Counted from the first letter of the stretch, positions 18,432 through 28,334 are shown. The stretch is 64,000 bases of DNA from JASLDZ01 sp964242625 (GCA_964242625.1 CAXTAO010000001.1:310001-374000), one strand, 5' to 3'. The notes: generated by a model not told the origin, from the sequence alone. Translations and numbers: made by a program.

Positions 18432-19013
18432 ATGGCCCGTCCCCCCGAAGGCGGCCGCGACCGTCGTCCCCGCGACCGCGAGGAAGGCGACAGCGACGTC
18501 GTCGAAAAGCTGGTGCACATCAACCGCGTGGCCGCCACCGTTAAGGGCGGTCGTCGCTTCTCGTTCGCCGCCCTGATGGTGGTGGGCGATGGCAAGGGCC
18601 GCGTGGGCTTCGGCCACGGCAAGGCGCGCGAAGTGCCGGAAGCCATCCGTAAGGCGACCGAGGAAGCCAAGAAGACCATGATCCGCGTGCCGCTCCGCGA
18701 GGGTCGCACCCTGCACCACGACGGCGCGGGCCGTCACGGCGCGGGCAAGGTCATGCTGCGCGCGGCGCCTCCCGGCACGGGCGTGATCGCCGGCGGCCCC
18801 ATGCGGGCTGTGCTGGAGACGCTCGGCGTGCACGACGTGGTGGCCAAGTCGATCGGCTCGTCCAACCCCTACAACATGATCCGCGCCACCTTCGACGCGC
18901 TGAAGGAGCAGAACTCGCCGCGCCAGATCGCCTCCAAGCGGGGCAAGAAGGTGGGCGAGGTGCTCGGCCAGCGCAACGACGGCGCGGGCGACCCCGCGGC
19001 CTTGGAGGGCTGA
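18432..19013 (+). CDS. rpsE: 30S ribosomal protein S5
   Basis: Works in mRNA helicase activity and decoding accuracy. An N-terminal Arg/Asp/Gly-rich leader of about 20 residues precedes the double-stranded RNA-binding domain (HINRVAATVKGGRRFSFAAL). The C-terminal GTGVIAGGPMRAVLE segment is conserved. 193 residues. Confidence 0.97.
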   Translation: MARPPEGGRDRRPRDREEGDSDVVEKLVHINRVAATVKGGRRFSFAALMVVGDGKGRVGFGHGKAREVPEAIRKATEEAKKTMIRVPLREGRTLHHDGAGRHGAGKVMLRAAPPGTGVIAGGPMRAVLETLGVHDVVAKSIGSSNPYNMIRATFDALKEQNSPRQIASKRGKKVGEVLGQRNDGAGDPAALEG

Positions 19014-19017
19014 TCCC

Positions 19018-19203
19018 ATGGCGACCATCACCGTGCGCCAGACGGCCAGCCCGATCCGCCGCCCCGCCCACCAGCGCGACACGCTCAAGGGCCTGGGCCT
19101 CAACCGCATCGGCCGCGAGGCCGTGCTGGAGGACACCCCGGCCATCCGCGGCGCCATCGCCAAGGTCGCCCACATGGTGACCGTGGTCGAGCCGCAAGGC
19201 TGA
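19018..19203 (+). CDS. rpmD: 50S ribosomal protein L30
   Basis: A small 50S protein present in many but not all bacteria. The 61-residue product contains the signature SPIRRPAHQRDTLKGLGLN and ends with GAIAKVAHMVTVVE. It starts four bases after rpsE. Confidence 0.94.
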   Translation: MATITVRQTASPIRRPAHQRDTLKGLGLNRIGREAVLEDTPAIRGAIAKVAHMVTVVEPQG

Positions 19204-19250
19204 CGCTTCCGCCCGTCGCGCTCCCGGTGTAGGGACGCGCCTCGCATCCG

Positions 19251-19277
19251 GACCGCCCCGCCCTCGTGCGGGGCGTC
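19251..19277 (+). promoter_or_regulatory. Hairpin in the rpmD-rplO gap, possible attenuator or processing site
   Basis: CGCCCCG (19254-19260) pairs with CGGGGCG (19269-19275) around an 8-base loop, with GA/TC able to extend the stem past a bulge. It lies in the 138-base gap 19204-19341, the first real break in the spc operon. Its position suggests differential expression of rplO-secY-adk; there is no T-run. Confidence 0.35.
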
Positions 19278-19341
19278 TCCGTATTCGATCCACCGCCGAG
19301 TCCGGTTCATCGCCGGGCGCAAACTCCCAAGGAGATAGGCC

Positions 19342-19827
19342 ATGAAGCTCAACGAACTCGCCCCCGCCGAGGGCTCCCACAAGAAGCGCATGCGCGTCGG
19401 CCGGGGCGAAGGCTCGGGCAAAGGCAAGACCGGCGGCCGCGGCGTGAAGGGTCAGACCTCGCGCACCGGCCACGGCATCAACGGCTTTGAGGGCGGCCAG
19501 ATGCCGCTCCACATGCGCATGCCCAAGCGCGGCTTCAACAAGCCGAACCGCCGCGAGTACGCCGAGGTCAACCTGTGGCGCATCGCCCAGGCGATCGAGG
19601 CGGGCAAGCTCGACGCCCGCGCCGCCATTGACGCCCAGTCGCTGATCGCCGCCGGCGTGATCCGCCGCGCCAAGGACGGCGTGCGTCTCCTGGGCGAGGG
19701 CGCGGTCACCGCGGCGCTCACCCTCACGGTCGAGTCGGCGTCGGCCTCTGCGCGCGAGGCTGTGGAGGCGGCCGGCGGCTCGCTCACCGTCACGCGCAAG
19801 CCCCGCGAGGTCGCCGCGGAGGCGTAA
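19342..19827 (+). CDS. rplO: 50S ribosomal protein L15
   Basis: Late-assembly 50S protein. The Gly/Lys-rich N-terminus (GRGEGSGKGKTGGRGVKGQ, near residues 22-40) is typical, as is the C-terminal hydrophobic core. 161 residues. CCAAGGAGATAGG provides a strong ribosome-binding site, in keeping with independent initiation after the gap. Confidence 0.96.
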   Translation: MKLNELAPAEGSHKKRMRVGRGEGSGKGKTGGRGVKGQTSRTGHGINGFEGGQMPLHMRMPKRGFNKPNRREYAEVNLWRIAQAIEAGKLDARAAIDAQSLIAAGVIRRAKDGVRLLGEGAVTAALTLTVESASASAREAVEAAGGSLTVTRKPREVAAEA

Positions 19828-19996
19828 GCCTCCCGCAGACCGCTCGAGTTCAGGCCGGCCCGGGTCCCACCCGCGGCCGGCCGTCGCACGTCGGCCCCGT
19901 ATCCCGGCCCCGTACCTGGGGGCGGCGCGCGCATTGCGTGACAGGCGCCTCGGGGCCGCCTATGTCATTCGCCTTCCGCCCCCGTTTGAGACCCGC

Positions 19997-21376
19997 ATGG
20001 CCTCCGCCGCCGAACAACTCGCCGCCAACATGAACGCCGGGGCCTTCGCCAAGGCGACGGACCTGCACAAGCGGCTGTGGTTCACCCTGGGCTGCCTGAT
20101 CGTCTACCGGCTGGGCACCTACATCCCGATCCCGGGCATCGACGCCGCCGCCTTCGCCCGCGCCTTCCAGGGCGCGTCCAAGGGCATCCTCGGCATGTTC
20201 AACATGTTCTCCGGCGGCGCCGTGCAGCACATGGCGATCCTGTCGCTGAACGTGACGCCCTACATCTCCGCATCGATCATCGTGCAGCTGATGGCCACGA
20301 TCTACACGCCGTGGGAGAAGCTACGGAAGGAAGGTGGGGAGGCGGGGCGCAAGCAGCTCAACCAGTACACCCGCTACCTTACCGTCGTCCTGGCGCTCGT
20401 GCAGGCGTTCGGCATCGCCATGGGGCTGCAGAACACGCAAGGCGTGGTGACCGAGCCCGGGCTGTTCTTTATCCTATCGACCGTCGCCACGCTGACGGGC
20501 GGCACGCTGTTCCTGATGTGGATGGGCGAGCAGATCACCGCGCGGGGCGTCGGCAACGGCACGAGCCTGATCATCTTCGCCGGCATCGTGGCGCGCCTGC
20601 CCGCCGGCATCTGGCGCGGGCTGACGCTGGCGCAGACCGGCCAGATCAGCCCGCTCGTGCTGGTGGGCGTGGCGGTCTTGGCCGCGGGCGTGGTGTTCGC
20701 CATCGTCTTCGTGGAGCGCGCCCAGCGCCGGCTCCTGATCCAGTATCCGAAGCGCCAGGTCGGCAACCGCATGTACGGCGGCGACAGCTCGTTTTTGCCG
20801 TTGAAGGTCAACACCGCCGGCGTGATCCCGCCCATCTTCGCCTCGTCGCTGCTGCTCCTGCCGACGACGGTGATGGGCTTTCTCGCCAATGCGCACCTGC
20901 CGCCATGGCTGGGCTGGCTGCCGAGCGCAGTGGGACAGCTGCAGCACGGCCAGCCGCTGTTCATCGTGTTCTACGCCGCGCTGATCATCTTCTTCTCGTT
21001 CTTCTACACCTCCATCCAGTTCAACCCGGAGGAGACGGCCGAAAACCTGCGCAAGCACGGCGGCTTCATCCCCGGCGTGCGTCCGGGCAAGAACACCGCC
21101 AACTACATCGACCACGTGCTGACCCGGCTGACCGTGCTGGGCGCCGCCTACATCACAGCGGTGTGCATCATGCCGGAGCTCCTCACCGGCGGCGGCGCGG
21201 GCCAGCCATTCTACGTGGGCGGCACCTCCATCCTCATCGTCATCACCGTCACCATGGACACGGTGGCGCAGATCCAGTCGCACCTCCTGGCGCACCAGTA
21301 TGAGGGGCTGATCCGCAAGTCGAAGCTGCGGGGCGGGCGCGGCGCGGCGGCTCCGGCCGTGCGCGGCGCGCGCTGA
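19997..21376 (+). CDS. secY: Preprotein translocase subunit SecY
   Basis: The pore subunit of the Sec translocon in the inner membrane. About ten transmembrane segments are visible. The signatures are GTYIPIPGID (first helix/plug region), NVTPYISASIIVQLM, and the cytoplasmic loop KRQVGNRMYGG. Translation is placed at ATG 19997 (MASAAEQLAANMNAGAF, 459 residues); the frame is open further upstream but that part has no SecY character. SecG, its small partner, lies at 62.0 kb. Confidence 0.97.
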   Translation: MASAAEQLAANMNAGAFAKATDLHKRLWFTLGCLIVYRLGTYIPIPGIDAAAFARAFQGASKGILGMFNMFSGGAVQHMAILSLNVTPYISASIIVQLMATIYTPWEKLRKEGGEAGRKQLNQYTRYLTVVLALVQAFGIAMGLQNTQGVVTEPGLFFILSTVATLTGGTLFLMWMGEQITARGVGNGTSLIIFAGIVARLPAGIWRGLTLAQTGQISPLVLVGVAVLAAGVVFAIVFVERAQRRLLIQYPKRQVGNRMYGGDSSFLPLKVNTAGVIPPIFASSLLLLPTTVMGFLANAHLPPWLGWLPSAVGQLQHGQPLFIVFYAALIIFFSFFYTSIQFNPEETAENLRKHGGFIPGVRPGKNTANYIDHVLTRLTVLGAAYITAVCIMPELLTGGGAGQPFYVGGTSILIVITVTMDTVAQIQSHLLAHQYEGLIRKSKLRGGRGAAAPAVRGAR

Positions 21377-21399
21377 CGCGGTCGCGGGGGGCGGCGTCG

Positions 21400-21972
21400 G
21401 TGAACCTCATCCTGTTCGGCCCGCCCGGGGCGGGGAAGGGCACCCAGGCCGCGCGGCTCGTCACCGAGCGGCGCATGGTGCAGCTCTCCACCGGCGACAT
21501 GCTGCGCGCCGCCATCCGCGCGGAAAGCGCGCTTGGCCTGCGCGTGAAGGCGATCGTCGACTCGGGCGAGCTCGTGTCGGACGACATCGTGATCTGCCTG
21601 ATCGAGGAGCGGCTGGAGGCGGCCGAGGACGCCGGTGGCGCCATCTTCGACGGCTTCCCCCGCACCATCGCCCAGGCCGAGGCGCTGGACGAGCTCCTGA
21701 TCAAGCTCGGCAAGCAGGTGGACCGGGTGGTGCGCCTGAAGGTCGACCACGACGCGCTCGTCGCGCGCATCACGCGCCGCTTCGAGGCGCAGGGCCGGCC
21801 GGACGACAATCCCGAGACCTTCCAGGTGCGGCTGCACGCCTACGACACCCAGACGCGCCCGCTGGTGGCCTTCTACGCCGGGCAGGGCAAGCTCGTGGAG
21901 GTCGACGGAATGGCCTCCATCGACGAAGTGGCCGCCTCCATCGACCGCGCGCTGGACCGCCTTCCCGCGTGA
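21400..21972 (+). CDS. adk: Adenylate kinase (short-lid form)
   Basis: Converts AMP plus ATP to two ADP. The P-loop GPPGAGKGTQ lies at residues 7-16, the AMP-binding segment STGDMLRAA near 30, and FDGFPRTIAQAEAL near 80. At 190 residues the lid is the short version (DDNPETFQVRL) without zinc cysteines, as in other alphaproteobacteria. The start is GTG 21400. It follows secY by 23 bases, the usual position in the spc operon. Confidence 0.96.
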   Translation: MNLILFGPPGAGKGTQAARLVTERRMVQLSTGDMLRAAIRAESALGLRVKAIVDSGELVSDDIVICLIEERLEAAEDAGGAIFDGFPRTIAQAEALDELLIKLGKQVDRVVRLKVDHDALVARITRRFEAQGRPDDNPETFQVRLHAYDTQTRPLVAFYAGQGKLVEVDGMASIDEVAASIDRALDRLPA

Positions 21973-21996
21973 TCGCGCGCGGGGCGTGCGGGGGCG

Positions 21997-22024
21997 TTGA
22001 CCTCCGGGGAATCTCTCCTATAAC
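21997..22024 (+). promoter_or_regulatory. Candidate sigma-70 promoter for rpsM-rpsK-rpoA-rplQ
   Basis: TTGACC (21997-22002), a 16-base spacer and TATAAC (22019-22024), 105 bases upstream of the rpsM GTG. Both boxes are close to consensus, among the best promoter matches I see in the window. It would separate alpha-operon transcription from the upstream spc genes. Confidence 0.6.
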
Positions 22025-22128
22025 GACGAGCTTCCGCGAAACGCGTGAAGCGCGCCGCCGACCCGTCCCTCCAGGGCCCGGGGGTCGTGCGCGTTCCCGC
22101 GCGCCCGCGTGCTAGGAGAGTTCGAGAC

Positions 22129-22497
22129 GTGGCCCGTATCGCAGGCGTCAATATCCCCACGAACAAGCGCGTCGAGATCGCGCTCCAGTACATCCACGGC
22201 GTGGGCCCGGCCATCGCCAAGGAGCTCATGGAGAAGGTCGGCATCGACGAGCAGCGCCGGGTGAACCAGCTGACCGACGCCGAGGTGCTGCAGATCCGTG
22301 AAGCCATCGACCGCGACTACAGCGTCGAGGGCGACCTACGCCGCGAGATCACGCTCAACATCAAGCGCCTGCAGGACCTCGCGTCCTACCGCGGCATCCG
22401 CCACCGTCGCGGCTTGCCGGTGCGCGGCCAGCGCACCCATACCAACGCCCGCACCCGCAAGGGTCCGGCCAAGCCGATCGCCGGCAAGAAGAAGTAA
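22129..22497 (+). CDS. rpsM: 30S ribosomal protein S13
   Basis: A 30S head protein contacting the P-site tRNA and the 50S subunit. The product is 122 residues starting at GTG 22129 (product MARIAGVNIPTNKRVEIAL). TAGGAGAG eight bases upstream of that GTG supports this over the longer in-frame extension. The C-terminal RGIRHRRGLPVRGQRTHTNA is conserved. Confidence 0.96.
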   Translation: MARIAGVNIPTNKRVEIALQYIHGVGPAIAKELMEKVGIDEQRRVNQLTDAEVLQIREAIDRDYSVEGDLRREITLNIKRLQDLASYRGIRHRRGLPVRGQRTHTNARTRKGPAKPIAGKKK

Positions 22498-22515
22498 GAG
22501 AGAAATACAACCGCG

Positions 22516-22905
22516 ATGGCCAAGGCTCCCGAGCGCGTCAAGAAGCGCGAGCGCAAGAACATCACGTCGGGCGTGGCGCATGTGAACGCCTCGTTCAACA
22601 ACACTATGATCACCATCACCGACGCCCAGGGCAACGCCGTGGCGTGGTCGAGCGCCGGCACCATGGGCTTCAAGGGCTCGCGCAAGTCGACGCCCTACGC
22701 CGCCCAGGTCGCGGCCGAGGACGCCGGCAAGAAGGCGATGGAGCACGGCGTGCGCACGCTGGAGGTTAACGTCTCGGGCCCGGGCTCCGGGCGCGAGTCG
22801 GCGCTGCGGGCGCTGCAGGCCACCGGCTTCACCATCACCACTATCCGTGACGTGACTCCGATCCCACATAATGGCTGCCGCCCGCCTAAGCGCCGCCGCG
22901 TCTGA
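22516..22905 (+). CDS. rpsK: 30S ribosomal protein S11
   Basis: Part of the 30S platform near the mRNA exit. The 129-residue chain has the signatures VNASFNNTMITITDAQGN and RDVTPIPHNGCRPPKRRRV at the C-terminus. It lies 18 bases after rpsM. Confidence 0.97.
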   Translation: MAKAPERVKKRERKNITSGVAHVNASFNNTMITITDAQGNAVAWSSAGTMGFKGSRKSTPYAAQVAAEDAGKKAMEHGVRTLEVNVSGPGSGRESALRALQATGFTITTIRDVTPIPHNGCRPPKRRRV

Positions 22906-22910
22906 CGCGC

Positions 22911-22929
22911 GGCGCGCCTCCGGCGCGCC
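22911..22929 (+). promoter_or_regulatory. Hairpin directly after rpsK
   Basis: GGCGCGCC (22911-22918), loop TCC, GGCGCGCC (22922-22929): an 8-bp perfect GC stem five bases past the rpsK stop, in the 94-base gap before rpoA. It could slow polymerase or protect the 3' end of the upstream mRNA. Lack of a T-run argues against full termination. Confidence 0.35.
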
Positions 22930-22999
22930 CGCTCTGTCCACCTTGCTGGAGGCGTCCGTGGTCCCGCGGGCGCCTCGCACCTTGTCCGAGAGAACGCCC

Positions 23000-24016
23000 G
23001 TGATCGAACGCAATTGGCAAGAGCTGATCCGCCCCGAGAAGCCGCTGATCGAGACCGGGCATGACGCCAACCGCAAGGCGCGGCTGACCGCGGAGCCCCT
23101 GGAGCGCGGCTTCGGCGTGACGCTCGGCAACTCGCTGCGCCGGGTGCTGCTCTCCTCGCTGCAGGGGGCCGCGGTCACCGCCGTGCAGATCGACGGCGTG
23201 GTGCACGAGTTCTCCTCCATGGAGGGCGTGCGCGAGGACGTGGTCGACATCGTGCTGAACCTGAAGGCCTTGGCGCTGCGCATGCACGCCGAGGGCCCCA
23301 AGCGCATGACGCTGCGCGCCACCGGCCCCGGCCCCGTCACCGCCGCCGCGATCGAGGCGCCCAGCGATGTCGAGATCCTCAACAAGGACCACGTGATCTG
23401 CACGCTGGACGACGGCGCGTCGGTCCGCATGGAACTCACGGTGCAGACCGGCAAGGGCTATGTATCGGCCGAGCGCAACCGGCCTGAGGACGCGCCGATC
23501 GGCCTGATCTCGGTCGACGCGCTCTATTCGCCGGTCAAGCGCGTGGCCTACCGCGTGGAGCCGACCCGCCAGGGCCAGAGCCTCGACTACGACAAGCTCG
23601 TGCTGGAGGTCGAGACCAACGGCGCGGTCACGCCGGTGGACGCGGTGGCCTACGCCTCGCGCATCCTGCAGGACCAGCTCAACATCTTCATCACCTTCGA
23701 GGAGCCGCGCCAGCGCGTCTCGGACGAGGCGAAGCCCGAGCTGCCGTTCAACCCGGCGCTGCTCAAGAAGGTGGACGAACTGGAGCTGTCGGTCCGCTCG
23801 GCCAACTGCCTGAAGAACGACAACATCGTCTACATCGGCGACCTGATCCAGAAGACGGAGGGCGAGATGCTGCGCACCCCGAACTTCGGCCGCAAGTCGC
23901 TGAACGAGATCAAGGAGGTGCTGACCGCCATGGGCCTGCACCTCGGCATGGACGTGCCCAACTGGCCGCCCGAGAACATCGACGACCTGGCCAAGAAGTT
24001 CGAAGACCAGGTCTAA
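23000..24016 (+). CDS. rpoA: RNA polymerase alpha subunit
   Basis: Scaffold of RNA polymerase assembly and contact point for activators. The N-terminal assembly domain includes LERGFGVTLGNSLRRVLLSSL (near residues 33-53). The C-terminal DNA-binding domain has the paired helices around LSVRSANCLKNDNI and LRTPNFGRKSLNEIKEVL. The product is 338 residues from GTG 23000 (product MIERNWQELIRPEKP). The frame is open upstream across the rpsK stop but without homology. Confidence 0.97.
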   Translation: MIERNWQELIRPEKPLIETGHDANRKARLTAEPLERGFGVTLGNSLRRVLLSSLQGAAVTAVQIDGVVHEFSSMEGVREDVVDIVLNLKALALRMHAEGPKRMTLRATGPGPVTAAAIEAPSDVEILNKDHVICTLDDGASVRMELTVQTGKGYVSAERNRPEDAPIGLISVDALYSPVKRVAYRVEPTRQGQSLDYDKLVLEVETNGAVTPVDAVAYASRILQDQLNIFITFEEPRQRVSDEAKPELPFNPALLKKVDELELSVRSANCLKNDNIVYIGDLIQKTEGEMLRTPNFGRKSLNEIKEVLTAMGLHLGMDVPNWPPENIDDLAKKFEDQV

Positions 24017-24157
24017 GCCAGAGCCTACCGCGCCGTCGTCCGACGGACCCGCCGACGCCGCTCTCGCGGCCGAGGGTCCCGGCGCATCGTGAGGACCTCG
24101 CCGGACGGCGGCGGGGATCGTGCCTGAACCGGCCCGCGGGCCTGGAGATCGAAGACC

Positions 24158-24580
24158 ATGCGCCACGGCGTCGCCCATCGTAAGCTCGGCCGCACCTCGG
24201 CCCACCGCACCGCCATGTTCGCCAACATGAGCGCGAGCCTGATCAAGCACGAGCAGATCGTGACCACCCTGCCCAAGGCGAAGGAACTCCGGCCCTTCGT
24301 CGAGAAGCTGGTGACGCTCGCCAAGCGCGGCGACCTCCATGCGCGTCGCCAGGCGATCAGCCAGGTGCGCGACATCGAGCAGGTCGGCAAGCTCTTCTCG
24401 ACGCTCGGCCCCCGCTATGCCGAGCGTCAGGGCGGCTACATCCGCGTGCTCAAGGCGGGCTATCGCCACGGCGACAACGCCCCCATGGCGGTGATCGAGT
24501 TCGTGGATCGCGACGTGTCCGAAAAGGGCAAGGACTCCGGTCCCGTCCAGGTCGCCGACGGCGGCTACGGCGAGGACTGA
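24158..24580 (+). CDS. rplQ: 50S ribosomal protein L17
   Basis: Located at the tunnel exit. The N-terminal signature MRHGVAHRKLGRTSAHR is intact. The 140-residue chain has a short C-terminal tail beyond the conserved core. It is the last gene of the alpha operon, 141 bases after rpoA; that gap shows no gene or clear terminator. Confidence 0.97.
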   Translation: MRHGVAHRKLGRTSAHRTAMFANMSASLIKHEQIVTTLPKAKELRPFVEKLVTLAKRGDLHARRQAISQVRDIEQVGKLFSTLGPRYAERQGGYIRVLKAGYRHGDNAPMAVIEFVDRDVSEKGKDSGPVQVADGGYGED

Positions 24581-24647
24581 TCCACCGGGGCGGGGTTGGG
24601 CGCGACGCGCCCTCCTTCCGCCGCCTCCCGCGGTATAAGGGGCGGCC

Positions 24648-24899
24648 ATGGACCCGGTGTTCGCCCTTTCGACCTACTTCGTCGTCTGGTGGACGACGCT
24701 GTTCGCGATCCTGCCGCTCGGCATGCAGAGCCACCACCAGGCGGGGGTGGAGGTGCCGGGCGGCGGCGAGCCCGGCTCGCCCGTCGACCCCAAGCTGAAG
24801 CGCAAGTTCATCACCACGACTTGGGTGTCGGCGATCGTCTGGGTGGTGCTGGTGGTCCTCGTGCGCGTGTTCGGCCCCATGCTCGCGCCCCGCGCATGA
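24648..24899 (+). CDS. DUF1467 family small membrane protein
   Basis: An 83-residue protein with two hydrophobic helices (about residues 5-25 and 57-78) and a short hydrophilic loop containing H-H-Q-A-G. The WWTTLFAILPLG and WVSAIVWVVLVVLVRVFG segments fit the DUF1467 family of alphaproteobacteria. Function is not known. It lies just upstream of proS on the same strand, so co-transcription is possible. Confidence 0.75.
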   Translation: MDPVFALSTYFVVWWTTLFAILPLGMQSHHQAGVEVPGGGEPGSPVDPKLKRKFITTTWVSAIVWVVLVVLVRVFGPMLAPRA

Positions 24900-24968
24900 G
24901 CGCGCCGCTCGCCAGGGCCGCCCGGCCCCGCTAGACAGCCCCGCTTCGCCGCCCGCTCCGGAGAGCCC

Positions 24969-26300
24969 ATGCGCTTGTCGCGCTACTTCCTGCCCGTGCT
25001 GAAGGAGACGCCGTCGGAGGCGCAGATCGCCTCCCACCGGCTGATGCTGCGGGCGGGGATGATCCGGCAGGAGGCGGCGGGCATCTACGCCTGGCTGCCG
25101 CTGGGGCTCCGCGTGCTGCGCAAGGTGGAGCGCATCGTGCGCGAGGAGATGGACCGCGCGGGGTCGGTCGAGCTCCTCATGCCGACGCTGCAGCTGGCCG
25201 ACCTGTGGCGCGAGAGCGGGCGCTACGACGCCTACGGCCCCGAGATGCTGCGCATCACCGACCGGCACGAGCGCGAGCTGCTCTACGGCCCTACCAACGA
25301 GGAGATGGTCACCGAGATCTTCCGCGCCAGCGTGAAGAGCTACAAGGACCTGCCCAAGAGCCTCTACCACATTCAGTGGAAGTTCCGCGACGAGCAGCGC
25401 CCCCGCTTCGGCGTGATGCGCGGCCGCGAGTTCCTGATGAAGGACGCCTACTCCTTCGACCTCGACGCCGAGGGCGCGCGCCGCGCCTACGACCGCATGT
25501 TCGTGAGCTATCTGCGCATCTTCGCGCGCATGGGGCTGACCGCCATTCCCATGCGCGCCGAGACGGGGCCGATCGGCGGCGACCTTTCTCACGAGTTCAT
25601 CGTGCTGGCGCAGACGGGCGAGTCGACCGTCTACTGCGACCGCCGCGTGCTCGACCTTCCGATCCCCGGCGAGGATGTGGACTACGACAGCGACCTCTCC
25701 CCCATCGTGCGCGACTGGACCACGCTCTACGCCGCCACCGAGGATGTGCACGACGCCGGCCGCTACGCCGCCGAGGTGGCCGAGGCGGACCGTACGGAAA
25801 CGCGCGGCATCGAGGTCGGCCAGGTGTTCTATTTCGGCGAGAAATACTCCGCCCCCATGCGCGCGGTGGTCGCCGGCCCCGACGGGGTGGAGCGGCCGGT
25901 GCACATGGGGAGCTACGGCGTCGGCGTGTCGCGGCTCCTGGGCGCCATCATCGAGGCGCGCCACGACGAGGCGGGCATGATCTGGCCGGACAGCGTGGCC
26001 CCCTTCCACGTGGCCCTCCTCAACCTGCGCGTCGGCGACGCCGGCTGCGACGCAGCGTGCGAGGAGGCCTACCGTCGGCTGACCGACCGCAGGGTGGAGG
26101 TGCTCTACGACGACACCGCCGAGCGCCCGGGCGCCAAGTTCGCCACCGCCGACCTCCTGGGCCTGCCCTGGCGGCTGACGGTCGGGCCGAAGGGCGTGGC
26201 CGCCGGCGAGGTCGAGCTCAAGCGGCGCGACACGGGCGAGAGCCGCACGCTGTCGCTGCACGAGGCGCTGAACGCCATCGCCTCGCCGAAGGTGCAATGA
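24969..26300 (+). CDS. proS: Prolyl-tRNA synthetase, short form
   Basis: A class II synthetase charging tRNA-Pro. Motif 2 is near FRDEQRPRFGVMRGREFLMKDAYSF (about residues 138-162), and motif 3 lies in GSYGVGVSRLLGAI. The 443-residue length shows that the editing (INS) domain of E. coli ProS is missing, as is usual in alphaproteobacteria, so a separate YbaK/ProXp-type editor would be expected elsewhere. The stop overlaps the lolC start (ATGA). Confidence 0.96.
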   Translation: MRLSRYFLPVLKETPSEAQIASHRLMLRAGMIRQEAAGIYAWLPLGLRVLRKVERIVREEMDRAGSVELLMPTLQLADLWRESGRYDAYGPEMLRITDRHERELLYGPTNEEMVTEIFRASVKSYKDLPKSLYHIQWKFRDEQRPRFGVMRGREFLMKDAYSFDLDAEGARRAYDRMFVSYLRIFARMGLTAIPMRAETGPIGGDLSHEFIVLAQTGESTVYCDRRVLDLPIPGEDVDYDSDLSPIVRDWTTLYAATEDVHDAGRYAAEVAEADRTETRGIEVGQVFYFGEKYSAPMRAVVAGPDGVERPVHMGSYGVGVSRLLGAIIEARHDEAGMIWPDSVAPFHVALLNLRVGDAGCDAACEEAYRRLTDRRVEVLYDDTAERPGAKFATADLLGLPWRLTVGPKGVAAGEVELKRRDTGESRTLSLHEALNAIASPKVQ

Positions 26301-27566
26301 CGGGCGCGGCCGCCCCCTTCTCCGCCTGGGAGCGCGACCTCGCCGGCCGCTACCTGCGCACCACCCGCAAGAACGGCGGGGTGACGGTGATCTCCACAAT
26401 CGCCTTCACCGGCATCATGCTGTCGGTGGCGGTGCTGATCATCGTGATGTCGGTGATGAACGGCTTCCGCACCGACCTCCTGGGCCGCATCCTGGGCTTC
26501 TCCGGCCACGTGTTCGTGCAGGGGCCGGCGGTGCAGGACCCGGCGGCGCGAGCGGCCATGTTGGCGCGCCTGCGCGCCACGCCCGGCGTGGTCAGCGCCG
26601 CGCCCGTGGTGGAGGCGCAGAGCCTCGCGACCGGGCCCGCCGCCCGCTCGGGCGCCATCGTGCGCGGCGTCGATCCGTCCGAGCTCGGGCCGCAGTCGCT
26701 GGTCGTGCGCGGGCTCAAGGAGGGCGGGTTGCAGGGCTTCGGCGCGGGCGAGTACGGCGGCGACCGCGTCCTCTTAGGATCCGGCCTGGCCGAGACCATC
26801 GGCGCCCACGCGGGCGACCCCGTCGACCTGATCTCGCCGGAAGGGGAGGCGACGGTCCTGGGCTCCTCCACGCCTCGGGAGAAGACCTATCAGGCCGGTG
26901 GCGTGTTCTCGGTCGGCGCCTCCAATTTCGATAGCGGCTACATCTACATGCCGCTCGCCCAGGCGCAGCTCTTCTTCGGGCGCGGCGAGGGGGTGGATTT
27001 CCTCGAGCTCAAGGTCGCCGACCCCGACCATCTGGAGCGCTACCTGCCAGCCATCCGCCAGGCCGCGGGCGCGGGCGCGGCGGTCACCGACTGGCGCGAC
27101 CGCTCGCGCTCGTTCTGGAACGCGCTGCAGACCGAGCGCAACGTCATGCGGCTGATCCTGATGATGGTGGTGGCCATCGCCGTCCTGAACATCATCTCCG
27201 GCCTGATCATGCTGGTGAAGAACAAGACGCGCGACATCGCCATACTGCGCACCATGGGGGCCGGGCGCGGCGCCGTCCTGCGCGTGTTCTTCATGGCGGG
27301 AGCGGCGATCGGCGTCTCGGGCGCAGTGGCGGGGCTCGTGCTGGGCGCGGTGTTCTCCACCTTCATCGACCAGATCCAGGCGGGGCTGGAGATGATCGGC
27401 ATTCATGTGTGGAGCGCCGACACCTATTTCCTGTCGCGCGTGCCCGCGCGCATCGAGTGGAGCGAGGTGACGGGCATCATGCTGTTCGCCCTCGTGATGA
27501 GCTTCCTCGCCACCCTGCCGCCCGCTTGGTGGGGCAGCCGGCTCGATCCCGTCGAGGCGCTCCGGT

Positions 27567-27574
<8 letters not shown>
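26297..27574 (+). CDS. lolC: Lipoprotein-releasing ABC transporter permease (LolC/LolE family)
   Basis: The inner-membrane subunit that extracts outer-membrane lipoproteins for transfer to LolA. The 425-residue protein has an N-terminal helix (about 26-48), a large periplasmic domain (about 50-270) and three C-terminal helices with the FtsX-like NVMRLILMMVVAIAVLNIIS and KNKTRDIAILRTMGA segments. Only one permease gene is present, so a single LolC/E-type subunit probably forms a homodimer with LolD. It overlaps proS by four bases and lolD by eight. Confidence 0.93.
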
Positions 27575-28268
<694 letters not shown>

Positions 28269-28273
28269 GCCTC

Positions 28274-28303
28274 TTGCGCGGGGGAACAAAAGAAGACTAG
28301 AAC
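28274..28303 (+). promoter_or_regulatory. Candidate promoter of the sidA-like gene
   Basis: TTGCGCG (28274-28280) and ACTAGAAC (28296-28303) resemble the Caulobacter-type -35 TTGACGS and -10 GCTANAWC, with a 15-base spacer. The -10 overlaps the LexA box, so LexA would block polymerase binding. Confidence 0.5.
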
Positions 28304-28314
28304 ATTCCCGGAAC
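28300..28314 (+). promoter_or_regulatory. LexA (SOS) box, GAAC-N7-GAAC
   Basis: GAACATTCCCGGAAC; the reverse complement reads GTTC-N7-GTTC, the direct-repeat LexA operator of alphaproteobacteria. Both half-sites are perfect. It ends 20 bases before the ATG of the 30-codon gene. Confidence 0.8.
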
Positions 28315-28334
28315 ACATGCCTGGGGAGGTTCTC

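Noticed and set aside
24017..24157. Possible terminator between rpoA and rplQ
   Set aside because: Only short imperfect stems without a T-run; rplQ is normally co-transcribed with rpoA.
24450..26399. Long minus-strand ORF (649 codons) opposite rplQ-proS
   Set aside because: Shadow of proS in a high-GC genome: low-complexity translation with no family features.
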